From the NCBI GenBank assembly GCA_037721555.1, contig JBBJOI010000007.1, positions 60,163-124,162 of the forward strand: a stretch of 64,000 nt of DNA, in the 5' to 3' direction. The position numbers and the translations under genes are program-made. The notes under the pieces are model-generated. The model had not been told where the DNA came from, searched no databases, and saw only the letters and a list, made by a program, of their open reading frames with translations. The first letter of the stretch is position 1. Every line of letters starts with the position of its first letter. The DNA comes from Gaiellasilicea sp037721555 (GTDB taxonomy: Bacteria; Actinomycetota; Thermoleophilia; Gaiellales; Gaiellaceae). Below, one piece after another: positions 1 to 6,549 of the stretch.

Positions 1-317
1 CGCGAAACAGCGCGCAGGCCGAGGCGCTCGATGCGATGCTCGTGGTGATCGGCAGGGAGCTCGACGCGATCCTCTTCTTCGACCTGCCCGACCCGATCGC
101 ACGCGAGCGAGCACTGGGGCGCGCGCACGAGGAGGGTCGCGCCGACGACACTCCCGAGACGATCGACCGGCGCCTTTCGATCTACCACGAGCAGACGGAG
201 CCGGTCGTCCATCACTACCGTGCGACCGGAAAGCTCGTGCCGCTCCACGCGGAGCGGCCGGTGGCCGAGGTCTACGCTGAGATTCAGCAGGCACTCGAGC
301 AGGTTGCGGTCCGATGA
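1..317 (+). CDS. adk: Adenylate kinase, C-terminal part (5' end outside window)
   Basis: The reading frame is open from base 3 and gives about 104 residues ending at the TGA at 315-317. Adenylate kinase interconverts ATP + AMP and 2 ADP in the cytosol. The visible part starts with the PRN-type segment of the CORE domain (RNSAQAEALD) and carries the lid-to-core region with the DTPETIDRRL stretch followed by the Y-x-T/A helix typical of the family's C-terminus. It sits directly before map, as in many adk-map-infA operons; its stop overlaps the map start in ATGA. The N-terminal P-loop is not in the window, so only the position and C-terminal pattern support the call. Confidence 0.88.
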   Translation, partial: RNSAQAEALDAMLVVIGRELDAILFFDLPDPIARERALGRAHEEGRADDTPETIDRRLSIYHEQTEPVVHHYRATGKLVPLHAERPVAEVYAEIQQALEQVAVR

Positions 318-1087
318 TCATCCGAAAATCGCGCCACGAGATCGGCAAGATGGCGGCCGCGGGCCGGGTCGTCGCGGACACGATTGCGCATGTCGGCGAC
401 CGGATCGAGCCCGGGATCACCACCGCTGAGCTCGACCTGATCGCGGAGACCTACATCCGCTCGCAGGGGGGCGTTCCGACCTCGCAGGGCTACCGGGGTT
501 TCCCGTGCGCTATCTGCATCTCGCCCAACGACATGGTCGTCCACGGCATCCCTGGGGGCTACGTCGTCGGCGACGGTGATCTCGTCACGATCGACGTCGG
601 GGTCACACTCGACGGCTTTATCGCGGACAGCGCCTACACGTTCGGGATCGGAACCCTGGAGCCGGGGGCGCAGCGGCTGCTCGACGTCGGCCGCGAGGCG
701 CTTGTCGCCGGGATCGCGGAGGCCCGCCCAGGGCAGCGGGTCGGCGACATCTCGGCGGCCGTACAGCGCCAGGTTGAGCGGGAGGGCTTCTCGGTGATCC
801 GAAGCCTGGTCGGCCACGGCGTCGGCCGCTCCTACCACGAGGATCCACACATCCCGAACTTCGGCGAGGCCGGCCGCGGGCCGCTCCTCTCCGAAGGGAT
901 GACGATCGCGATCGAGCCGATGATCACGGCAGGCGGGCCCGACGTCTACGTCCACGACGACGAATGGTCGATCTCGACCGAGGACGGCTCGCTCGCGGCC
1001 CACTTCGAGCATACGGTCGCGATCACCGCCGAAGGGCCTAGGATCCTCACGGCGGCCCACGATCGCGAGCCGAGTTTGCTACGATGA
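314..1087 (+). CDS. map: Type I methionine aminopeptidase
   Basis: 257 aa, a normal length for the short type Ia enzyme. It removes the initiator methionine from nascent proteins. The five metal ligands expected for the pita-bread fold are visible: D94, D105, H168, E201 and E232, with substrate-binding H77 in MVVHGIP. The start ATG overlaps the adk stop (ATGA), which indicates translational coupling. Downstream comes a 78 nt gap before infA. Confidence 0.96.
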   Translation: MIIRKSRHEIGKMAAAGRVVADTIAHVGDRIEPGITTAELDLIAETYIRSQGGVPTSQGYRGFPCAICISPNDMVVHGIPGGYVVGDGDLVTIDVGVTLDGFIADSAYTFGIGTLEPGAQRLLDVGREALVAGIAEARPGQRVGDISAAVQRQVEREGFSVIRSLVGHGVGRSYHEDPHIPNFGEAGRGPLLSEGMTIAIEPMITAGGPDVYVHDDEWSISTEDGSLAAHFEHTVAITAEGPRILTAAHDREPSLLR

Positions 1088-1165
1088 GCGGCCTGCGCGG
1101 CTCTGCCGCGCTTTGCCGCGCGCAGCGTTCAGCTGCAGGTACATGAGCGTTCAGCAGAGAGGTCT
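1088..1165 (+). promoter_or_regulatory. map-infA spacer with GC-rich hairpin and 10-bp direct repeat
   Basis: The spacer can form a stem of CTGCGCGGC (1093-1101) with GCCGCGCGCAG (1115-1125, two-base bulge). The 10-mer AGCGTTCAGC then occurs twice, at 1124-1133 and 1146-1155. The second copy lies just before the GAGAGG ribosome-binding site of infA. There is no U-tract, so this is not a clear terminator; a role in infA expression is inference. Confidence 0.4.
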
Positions 1166-1387
1166 ATGGCAGTCAAGGAAGAGAAGATCGAGTTCGAAGG
1201 CGAGGTCGTGGAGGCGCTTCCCAGCACGATGTTCAGGGTGCAACTCGACGACGCGCACAGCGTGCTCGCGACCATCTCCGGCAAGATGCGCAAGCACTAC
1301 ATCCGGATCCTCCCGGGCGACCGGGTCAAGGTCGAACTCTCTCCCTATGACTTGGATCGCGGCCGCATCACGTACCGCCACCGTTAG
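1166..1387 (+). CDS. infA: Translation initiation factor IF-1
   Basis: 73 aa, the usual length. It is a single OB-fold (S1-like) protein that binds the A site of the 30S subunit during initiation. The sequence shows the IF-1 signature with EGEVVEALPSTMFRV near the N-terminus and GKMRKHYIRILPGDRV in the middle. The start is an ATG preceded by GAGAGG. It lies at its usual place between map and rpmJ/rpsM. Confidence 0.97.
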   Translation: MAVKEEKIEFEGEVVEALPSTMFRVQLDDAHSVLATISGKMRKHYIRILPGDRVKVELSPYDLDRGRITYRHR

Positions 1388-1395
1388 GAAACACC

Positions 1396-1509
1396 ATGAA
1401 AGTTCGACCCTCTGTCAAGCCCATGTGCGAGCGCTGCCGCGTGATCAAGCGGCATGGACGCACCATGGTCATCTGCACCAATCCACGCCACAAGCAACGG
1501 CAGGGCTAG
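1396..1509 (+). CDS. rpmJ: 50S ribosomal protein L36
   Basis: A 37-residue protein that ends at the TAG at 1507-1509. It begins MKVRPSVKPMCERCR and has the C-C-C-H zinc ribbon of the zinc-binding L36 type (C11, C14, C27, H32). L36 binds 23S rRNA in the large subunit. It lies 8 nt after infA and 7 nt before rpsM, as in most bacteria. Confidence 0.96.
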   Translation: MKVRPSVKPMCERCRVIKRHGRTMVICTNPRHKQRQG

Positions 1510-1516
1510 GAGTCCA

Positions 1517-1891
1517 ATGGCACGAATCGCAGGCGTCAACCTCCCGAACCAGAAGCGTCTAGAGATCGGGCTGACGTACATCTACGGGATCGGTCAGCCC
1601 TCCGCGCGCCAGATCTGCGCCGCGCTCGGGCTTGATCCGAACGAAAAGGTCCGCGATCTCACCGACGACGAGGTCAACAAGCTGCGCGGCTACATCGACA
1701 GCGATCTGCAGGTGGAGGGCGACCTCCGCCGCGAGCGCTCGCAGGCGATCAAGCGTCTCTCCGAGATCGGCTGCTACCGCGGAGTGCGCCACCGCCGCGG
1801 CCTGCCGGTGAACGGGCAGCGGACGAAGACGAACGCGCGGACGCGCAAAGGCCCGAAGAAGACCGTCGGCCGCGGGAAGAAGGCGAAGTAA
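1517..1891 (+). CDS. rpsM: 30S ribosomal protein S13
   Basis: 124 aa. It binds the 30S head and contacts tRNA and the 50S subunit. The protein starts MARIAGVNLPNQKR and ends with the basic tail rich in GQRTKTNARTRKGPKK. The ATG at 1517 was chosen because an upstream in-frame ATG (1454) lies inside rpmJ and the family begins with MARIAG. The TAA stop overlaps the rpsK start (TAATG). Confidence 0.97.
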   Translation: MARIAGVNLPNQKRLEIGLTYIYGIGQPSARQICAALGLDPNEKVRDLTDDEVNKLRGYIDSDLQVEGDLRRERSQAIKRLSEIGCYRGVRHRRGLPVNGQRTKTNARTRKGPKKTVGRGKKAK

Positions 1892-2295
1892 TGGCACCTC
1901 CTCGCAAAGCTGCGGCCCGTGGCCGCACGCGTCGCCGTGTCCGGAAGAACATCGCCATCGGCCAGGCGCACATCAAGACGTCGTTCAACAACACGATCGT
2001 TGCGCTGACCGATAAGGACGGCAACGTGATCGCGTGGGAGTCCGCCGGCTCGGCCGGCTTCAAGGGCTCGCGCAAGTCGACGCCGTTCGCCGCCCAGGTG
2101 ACGGCCGATTCCTGCGCCCGCAAGGGCATGGAGCACGGGCTCCAGAAGGTCGAGGTCTTCGTGAAGGGGCCCGGCTCGGGTCGCGAGACCGCAATCCGGT
2201 CGCTGCAGGCCGCCGGCCTCGAAATCCTCGGCGTGCGCGACGTGACCCCGCAGGCCCACAACGGGGTTCGACCCCGGAAACGGAGAAGGGTCTAA
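1891..2295 (+). CDS. rpsK: 30S ribosomal protein S11
   Basis: 134 aa, normal length. It is part of the 30S platform near the mRNA exit. Typical segments are GQAHIKTSFNNTIV near residue 30 and NGVRPRKRRRV at the end. The start overlaps the rpsM stop by one base, and the stop overlaps the rpsD start by one base, so the three genes are translationally coupled. Confidence 0.97.
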   Translation: MAPPRKAAARGRTRRRVRKNIAIGQAHIKTSFNNTIVALTDKDGNVIAWESAGSAGFKGSRKSTPFAAQVTADSCARKGMEHGLQKVEVFVKGPGSGRETAIRSLQAAGLEILGVRDVTPQAHNGVRPRKRRRV

Positions 2296-2915
2296 TGGCT
2301 CGGGACCTCGGACCGAAGTGCCGCGTCTGCCGGCGCGAAGGGATGAAGCTCTTCCTGAAGGGCGAGCGCTGCCTGACCGAGAAGTGCGCGATCGAACGTC
2401 GCTCGTATCCGCCGGGCGAGCACGGCCGCGGCCGCATCAAGCAGAGCGAGTACCTGCTCCAGCTGCGTGAGAAGCAGAAGGCGCGCCGGTACTACGGTCT
2501 GCTCGAGAAGCAGTTCCGCAACTACTACGACAAGGCGACGCGCGGCACGGGCAACGCAGGTGAGAATCTGCTCCGGATGCTCGAGACGCGGCTTGACAAC
2601 GTCGTCTACCGCCTCGGCTTCGCGGGCTCGCGCGCTCAGGCCCGCCAGCTCGTTCGGCACGGCCACTTCCTCGTGAACGGCCGGCGAGTGAACATCCCGA
2701 GCTTCGGTGTCCGCCCCGACGACGTCGTCACGATGAAGGCGGGCAGCCCCGCCGAGCCAACCATCCGCGATGCCACCGACCTGACCGCCTCCGTTGCGCC
2801 GTGGCTGCAGGCGGATCACGAAGGACTGACGGGAAAGGTGCTCAAGTGGCCGGAGCGTGCCGAGATCGACACGCCCGTCCAGGAGTCCCTGATCGTCGAG
2901 CTCTACTCCAAGTAA
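2295..2915 (+). CDS. rpsD: 30S ribosomal protein S4 (zinc-binding type)
   Basis: 206 aa. It is a primary 16S rRNA binder and assembly initiator. The N-terminus carries four cysteines in the zinc-type pattern (C9, C12, C26, C31). The S4 RNA-binding domain follows, with GFAGSRAQARQLVRHGHFLV around residues 109-128. The ATG at 2295 is preferred over an in-frame upstream GTG-type start because it matches the family N-terminus (MARDLGPKCR) and overlaps the rpsK stop (TAATG). Confidence 0.97.
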   Translation: MARDLGPKCRVCRREGMKLFLKGERCLTEKCAIERRSYPPGEHGRGRIKQSEYLLQLREKQKARRYYGLLEKQFRNYYDKATRGTGNAGENLLRMLETRLDNVVYRLGFAGSRAQARQLVRHGHFLVNGRRVNIPSFGVRPDDVVTMKAGSPAEPTIRDATDLTASVAPWLQADHEGLTGKVLKWPERAEIDTPVQESLIVELYSK

Positions 2916-2955
2916 CGACCCGTTCGCAGAACTGCATGAACAAGAAAGGACTGAC

Positions 2956-3924
2956 TTGGCTACTCGTACCAGCATGATGGATTTCCAGATCCCGAGGATC
3001 GTCCACGAGGAGATCAACGAGAACCGTGGCGTCTTCGTGATCGAGCCGCTCGATCGCGGTTTCGGTTACACGTTCGGAAACTCACTGCGCCGCGTGCTGC
3101 TCTCGTCGCTCGAGGGCGCCGCTGTGACCGCCGTCAAGATCGAAGGCGTCGCGCACGAGTTCACGACGCTGCCGGGCGTTCGGGAGGACGTCACCGACAT
3201 CATCCTCAACCTCAAGAATCTCATCTGCCTCCTCCACGGCGAATCGCCGGAGGTAGAGGTGCACATCGCGAAGCGGGGTGCAGGCGCCATCACGGCGTCC
3301 GACATCCAGGCCCCTGCCGACCTCGAGATCCTCAACCCGGAGCTCGAGCTGGCGCACCTATCCGACAAGGGCAAGCTCGAGATCACGTTGACGATCGGCC
3401 GCGGTCGCGGCTACGTCCCCGCCGAGCTGAATCGCGGGCCCGAGACAACGATCGGCGTGATTCCGATCGACTCGATCTTCTCGCCGGTACGAAGGGTTTC
3501 GTACGACGTCGAGGCCGCACGAGTCGGCCAGCGGACGGACTACGACAAGCTCCGGCTCGACGTGACGACCGACGGCTCGATCGAGCCACGCGATGCGATC
3601 GGGCAGGCGGCGGAGATCCTCATCCGGCAGCTCGCGATCTTTACCGACCTCGACAGTATCGAGGGCTTCGGCGAGGCCGCAGCGGCGGACTCCGGCGCCG
3701 ATCTGCCCGTGGCGCATGGGATGGAGAACTTCCCCATCGAGGAGCTCGAGCTTGGCGTGCGCTCGTATAACTGCCTCAAGCGCGTCGGCATCGAGACGAT
3801 CGGCGATCTCGTCTCCAAGTCGGAGAACGAGCTGGCTGCGATCCCGAACTTCGGCAAGAAGTCGGTGGAAGAGGTCAAGGAGACGCTGCAGGCGCACGGG
3901 TTGAACCTTCGAGGAGACGAATGA
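2956..3924 (+). CDS. rpoA: DNA-directed RNA polymerase subunit alpha
   Basis: 322 aa, within the family range. The N-terminal assembly domain (about 1-235) contains RGFGYTFGNSLRRVLLSSLEG. The C-terminal domain (about 255-320) with LGVRSYNCLKRVGIETIGDL contacts UP elements and activators. The likely start is TTG at 2956, which has AGAAAGGA 5 nt upstream. An ATG at 2974 would give a form six residues shorter and cannot be excluded. The gene follows rpsD in the classical alpha operon. Confidence 0.96.
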   Translation: MATRTSMMDFQIPRIVHEEINENRGVFVIEPLDRGFGYTFGNSLRRVLLSSLEGAAVTAVKIEGVAHEFTTLPGVREDVTDIILNLKNLICLLHGESPEVEVHIAKRGAGAITASDIQAPADLEILNPELELAHLSDKGKLEITLTIGRGRGYVPAELNRGPETTIGVIPIDSIFSPVRRVSYDVEAARVGQRTDYDKLRLDVTTDGSIEPRDAIGQAAEILIRQLAIFTDLDSIEGFGEAAAADSGADLPVAHGMENFPIEELELGVRSYNCLKRVGIETIGDLVSKSENELAAIPNFGKKSVEEVKETLQAHGLNLRGDE

Positions 3925-3994
3925 GAGTGGCTCTCCTGGCGACAGCTAGAACTCCTCTGGCGCGCGAGTTTGGGCACGCCGAGGGGAGCCACTC
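3925..3994 (+). promoter_or_regulatory. Stem-loop that buries the rplQ ribosome-binding site
   Basis: Directly after the rpoA stop, GAGTGGCTCTCC (3925-3936) can pair over its whole length with GGGGAGCCACTC (3983-3994), with one G-U pair. The GAGGGGA ribosome-binding site of rplQ (3981-3987) is largely in the 3' arm and the GTG start follows immediately at 3995. A second short complementarity (GGCG at 3937-3940 with CGCC at 3977-3980) extends the stem. Control of rplQ translation by ribosomes finishing rpoA is inference. Confidence 0.6.
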
Positions 3995-4387
3995 GTGAAG
4001 CACGCCCGCGCAGGCAAGAAGCTCGGGCGCGACTCCGCGCACCGGAAGGCGCTGTACTCGAACCTCGCGGGAGCGCTGATCGAGCACGGCCGGATCCAGA
4101 CGACGGAGGCTAAGGCGAAGGCCGTCAAGCCGTTCGCGGAGAAGCTGATCACGTTGGGCAAGCGGGGCGACCTGGCGGCTCGCCGCCAGGCGCTCGCGCA
4201 GCTCCGGTCGCAGGACGTCGTCCACCAGTTGTTCGCCGAGATCGCGCCGCGCTTCGCAGAACGGCCCGGCGGCTACACCCGGATCATCAAGCTCGGCCCG
4301 CGGCAGGGAGACGCCGCGGCGATGGTCTACCTCGAGCTCGTCGACTACGAGCCCGCGACGACGCTTGCCGCACCCGCCGCGCGCTAG
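3995..4387 (+). CDS. rplQ: 50S ribosomal protein L17
   Basis: 130 aa, of which about 115 form the L17 fold and the rest is an Ala/Pro tail. L17 binds the 50S subunit near the exit tunnel. It shows the family pattern RDSAHRKALYSNLAGALIEH and the C-terminal block GGYTRIIKLGPRQGDAA. The start is GTG at 3995 with GAGGGGA 8 nt upstream. It is the last ribosomal gene of the operon. Confidence 0.96.
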   Translation: MKHARAGKKLGRDSAHRKALYSNLAGALIEHGRIQTTEAKAKAVKPFAEKLITLGKRGDLAARRQALAQLRSQDVVHQLFAEIAPRFAERPGGYTRIIKLGPRQGDAAAMVYLELVDYEPATTLAAPAAR

Positions 4388-4398
4388 GTCTCTCCGCG

Positions 4399-4593
4399 GC
4401 CTCTAGGGTCGAGTGTTGGAGCTAGAGGCTTGATGTGAGACTCACGCACGCGCGGCTGGTGTGCCAGACACGGCGCGGTTTCGCCGGCTCGGGCTTGCCC
4501 GTAGCACCACTACGCGCCGCGCTGCTCGACCCGGCGAAAGCGCTTGGTCTGGCCCATCCCCGCGCACACCCGAGTTTCACATGGAGCCTCTAG
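4399..4593. repeat. Palindromic repeat element A (downstream of rplQ)
   Basis: An imperfect palindrome of about 172 bp (4422-4593). Its outer arms begin CTAGAGGCT and end AGCCTCTAG and remain partly complementary for about 35 bp. Inner arms around 4460-4490 and 4528-4556 also pair (TTTCGCCGG with CCGGCGAAA). The 8-mer GCCTCTAG occurs at 4399-4406 and 4586-4593 and inverted at 4422-4429. The architecture matches elements B, C and D, but the core sequence is only weakly similar. No coding potential is recognised here. The first ATG of the NfeD-like gene follows directly after the element. Confidence 0.6.
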
Positions 4594-4914
4594 ATGGTCT
4601 TCCTCGTCGCGCTTGGACTCGCAATCTTCGTGCTCCCGTCGCCCTGGAGCTGGATCGGACTGGGGCTAGGAGCCGCGATCGAGCTTGGGGAGGCGTCATT
4701 CTGGTGGTGGCTCTCGCACCGGCGCAAGCCGGCGGTAGGCGTCGAGACACTGGTCGGGGCCAGCGCCACGACACTAAGCTCGTGCCAGCCGTACGGCCAG
4801 GTGCGGGTGCGCGGCGAGAGCTGGCGGGCACGTTGCGACGCAGGCGTGGACGCAGGCGTCGTTGTTGAGGTCGTCGCCGTCGAAGGGTTGACGCTCGTCG
4901 TCGTCGGCCGCTGA
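4594..4914 (+). CDS. NfeD-like membrane protein (short form)
   Basis: 106 aa. Residues 1-40 are two hydrophobic segments ending in SFWWWLSHRR, and the rest (about 45-106) is a small OB-fold-like beta domain with QVRVRGESWRARCD and a hydrophobic C-terminal strand. This is the NfeD C-terminal architecture associated with membrane-protein quality control together with SPFH or FtsH-type proteins. No SPFH partner is adjacent. The gene is sandwiched between palindromic elements A and B, and its GGAG ribosome-binding site lies inside the 3' arm of element A. Confidence 0.72.
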   Translation: MVFLVALGLAIFVLPSPWSWIGLGLGAAIELGEASFWWWLSHRRKPAVGVETLVGASATTLSSCQPYGQVRVRGESWRARCDAGVDAGVVVEVVAVEGLTLVVVGR

Positions 4915-4927
4915 CCACTCCCGCTTG

Positions 4928-5094
4928 GAGCCTCTAACACAATGAGACTCTGAGCCGGCAGTGCACGCTGGGCGGCGCGACGCGGCGTCCTCGGTCGCGT
5001 CCAGATGTCTCATCTGGACGCTCCCGGCTTCCTTGCCTGGTGCCTCGCACCACCCTCGCACCCCGCCGACGAGGCCTCATCGTGTTAGAAGCTC
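4928..5094. repeat. Palindromic repeat element B (between nfeD-like gene and truA)
   Basis: A 167 bp palindromic element. The outer arms are GAGCCTCTAACACAATGAG (4928-4946) and CTCATCGTGTTAGAAGCTC (5076-5094), complementary at 17 of 19 positions. The centre is a perfect 11-bp stem GCGTCCAGATG/CATCTGGACGC with a TCT loop (about 4996-5020). The left core GCGTCCTCGGTCGC is shared with elements C and D. The right core around 5040-5070 has the CTCGCACC and CACCCCGCCG blocks also found in C and D. No protein is encoded. Confidence 0.7.
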
Positions 5095-5108
5095 TTACAC
5101 TCGACGCT

Positions 5109-5834
5109 GTGGAGCCTCGTACTCTCAGGCTGACGCTCGAGTACGACGGCGCGGGGTTCAGGGGGTGGGCCAGGCAGCCGGGCGCGCGAACCGTCGAGGG
5201 CGCACTGCAGAGAGCGCTTGACGCCGTCTATCGTGGCTGGGACGAACTAGCCGTCGCCGGGCGAACCGACGCGGGCGTGCACGCGCTCGGGCAGGTTGCG
5301 AGTGTCCGGGTCGTGGCCGGCCCGCCGTCAGAGAAGGCGGCTGAGGCGTTGAACGGGGAGCTGCCGCACGATGTCGCTGTGATCGCGGCAGCCGGGGCCG
5401 CTCCAGACTTCAATGCCCGCTTCTCGGCTCGCTCGCGCAGCTACCGGTACCGGGTGCTGCGGCGCCGCATCCGCTCGCCGTTCGAGGCGCGCCGCGCGCT
5501 CTGGTGGCCGCGCTCACTGGACGAGGAGTCGCTCGCCGAGTCCGCGCGCCTCCTGCACGGCCAGCACGACTTCACGGCGTTCACGCCGTCAGAGACCGAG
5601 CACAAGGTGCTCCACCGAACGGTAGTTGCCGCCGCCTGGGATCCTCGTGGCGACGAGCTGCACTTCACGATCACGGCAGACAGTTTCCTGCGCCACATGG
5701 TGCGGACGCTCGTCGGGACGATGCTCGAGCGCTCCCCGGACGACCTCGTCCACCTCCTCCAGGGACAGCCGAGGGCTGAGGCCGGCTCAACGGCGCCTGC
5801 CAACGGCCTGTACCTCGAGTCTGTGGCGTACTGA
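5109..5834 (+). CDS. truA: tRNA pseudouridine(38-40) synthase
   Basis: 241 aa. TruA converts U38-U40 of the anticodon arm to pseudouridine. The catalytic aspartate is D54 in AGRTDAGVHALGQ, and RHMVRTLVGTML is present near the C-terminus. GTG at 5109 is chosen because the family starts a few residues before LTLEYDG and because TACACT (5096-5101) ends 7 nt upstream, giving a leaderless start. In-frame GTGs at 5040 and 5082 lie inside element B and would add unrelated residues. Confidence 0.93.
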   Translation: MEPRTLRLTLEYDGAGFRGWARQPGARTVEGALQRALDAVYRGWDELAVAGRTDAGVHALGQVASVRVVAGPPSEKAAEALNGELPHDVAVIAAAGAAPDFNARFSARSRSYRYRVLRRRIRSPFEARRALWWPRSLDEESLAESARLLHGQHDFTAFTPSETEHKVLHRTVVAAAWDPRGDELHFTITADSFLRHMVRTLVGTMLERSPDDLVHLLQGQPRAEAGSTAPANGLYLESVAY

Positions 5835-5913
5835 GCCGATCGGCGAGCGGTCGCCGTGCGCACCGCTGGGTACGGTCGCCGGCGTCGGCCGTCGCTAGCA
5901 TCGTCGAGCACCT

Positions 5914-6549
5914 ATGCGCTTCCCCGTCGTCCTCTTCGATCTCGATGGCACGGTGATCGATTCAGGCTCGATCATCCTGGCGTCGATGCGCCACGCGTCG
6001 AGGACGGTGCTCGAGCGCGAGGTCGACGACGAGGTGTTGATGGCCGCTGTCGGCGGCTCCGGCCTCGCCGAGCAGATGCGGCTTCTGGACGAGCGGCGCG
6101 TCGACGAGCTCGTCTCCTGCTACCGCGAGCACAACGAGCCGCTCCACTCCGAGCTGGCTGAGTGCGCAGGTCTCTCCGTCGCCCTCGAGACGCTGAAGCG
6201 CGAGGGTCGGCGCCTCGGGATCGTCACGGCAAAACGGCGGGTGACGGTGGAGCTCGCCTTCAGCTATCTGGCACTGGAGCACTTCTTCGACGTGGTCGTC
6301 GGTTCGGACGACACCGAGCGTCACAAGCCGTATCCGGAGCCGCTCCTGCATGCTCTCGACTTGTTGGATGTGGCGGCGTCCGAGGCGGCCTACGTCGGCG
6401 ACTCGCCGTTCGACGTTCGCGCAGCCAAGGCTGCCGGGGTGCACGCGGTGGCCGTCACGTGGGGCGGGATCCACCACCGCGAGCGGTTGGAAGCCGAGGA
6501 GCCGGACGCGATCGTCACCAACACGGGGGAGCTTCTCCGTGCGCTCTGA
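5914..6549 (+). CDS. HAD-superfamily phosphatase (Gph/PpaX-like)
   Basis: 211 aa. Motif I is FDLDGTVID with nucleophile D9. Motif II is GIVTAKRR, motif III is HKPYPEPLLHAL and motif IV is VGDSPFDVRAAKAAG. A helical cap domain lies between motifs I and II. The substrate is probably a small phosphate ester such as phosphoglycolate or pyrophosphate, but it cannot be fixed from sequence. A TAGCAT box (5896-5901) lies 12 nt before the ATG. The stop overlaps the ligA start, so the two are likely cotranscribed. Confidence 0.85.
   Translation: MRFPVVLFDLDGTVIDSGSIILASMRHASRTVLEREVDDEVLMAAVGGSGLAEQMRLLDERRVDELVSCYREHNEPLHSELAECAGLSVALETLKREGRRLGIVTAKRRVTVELAFSYLALEHFFDVVVGSDDTERHKPYPEPLLHALDLLDVAASEAAYVGDSPFDVRAAKAAGVHAVAVTWGGIHHRERLEAEEPDAIVTNTGELLRAL

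Noticed and set aside
284..1060. Long open frame antisense to map, and many similar antisense frames along the window
   Set aside because: They mirror strongly supported genes, have low-complexity Arg/Ala/Asp/Pro-rich translations and no initiation signals; they result from GC-rich codon use.
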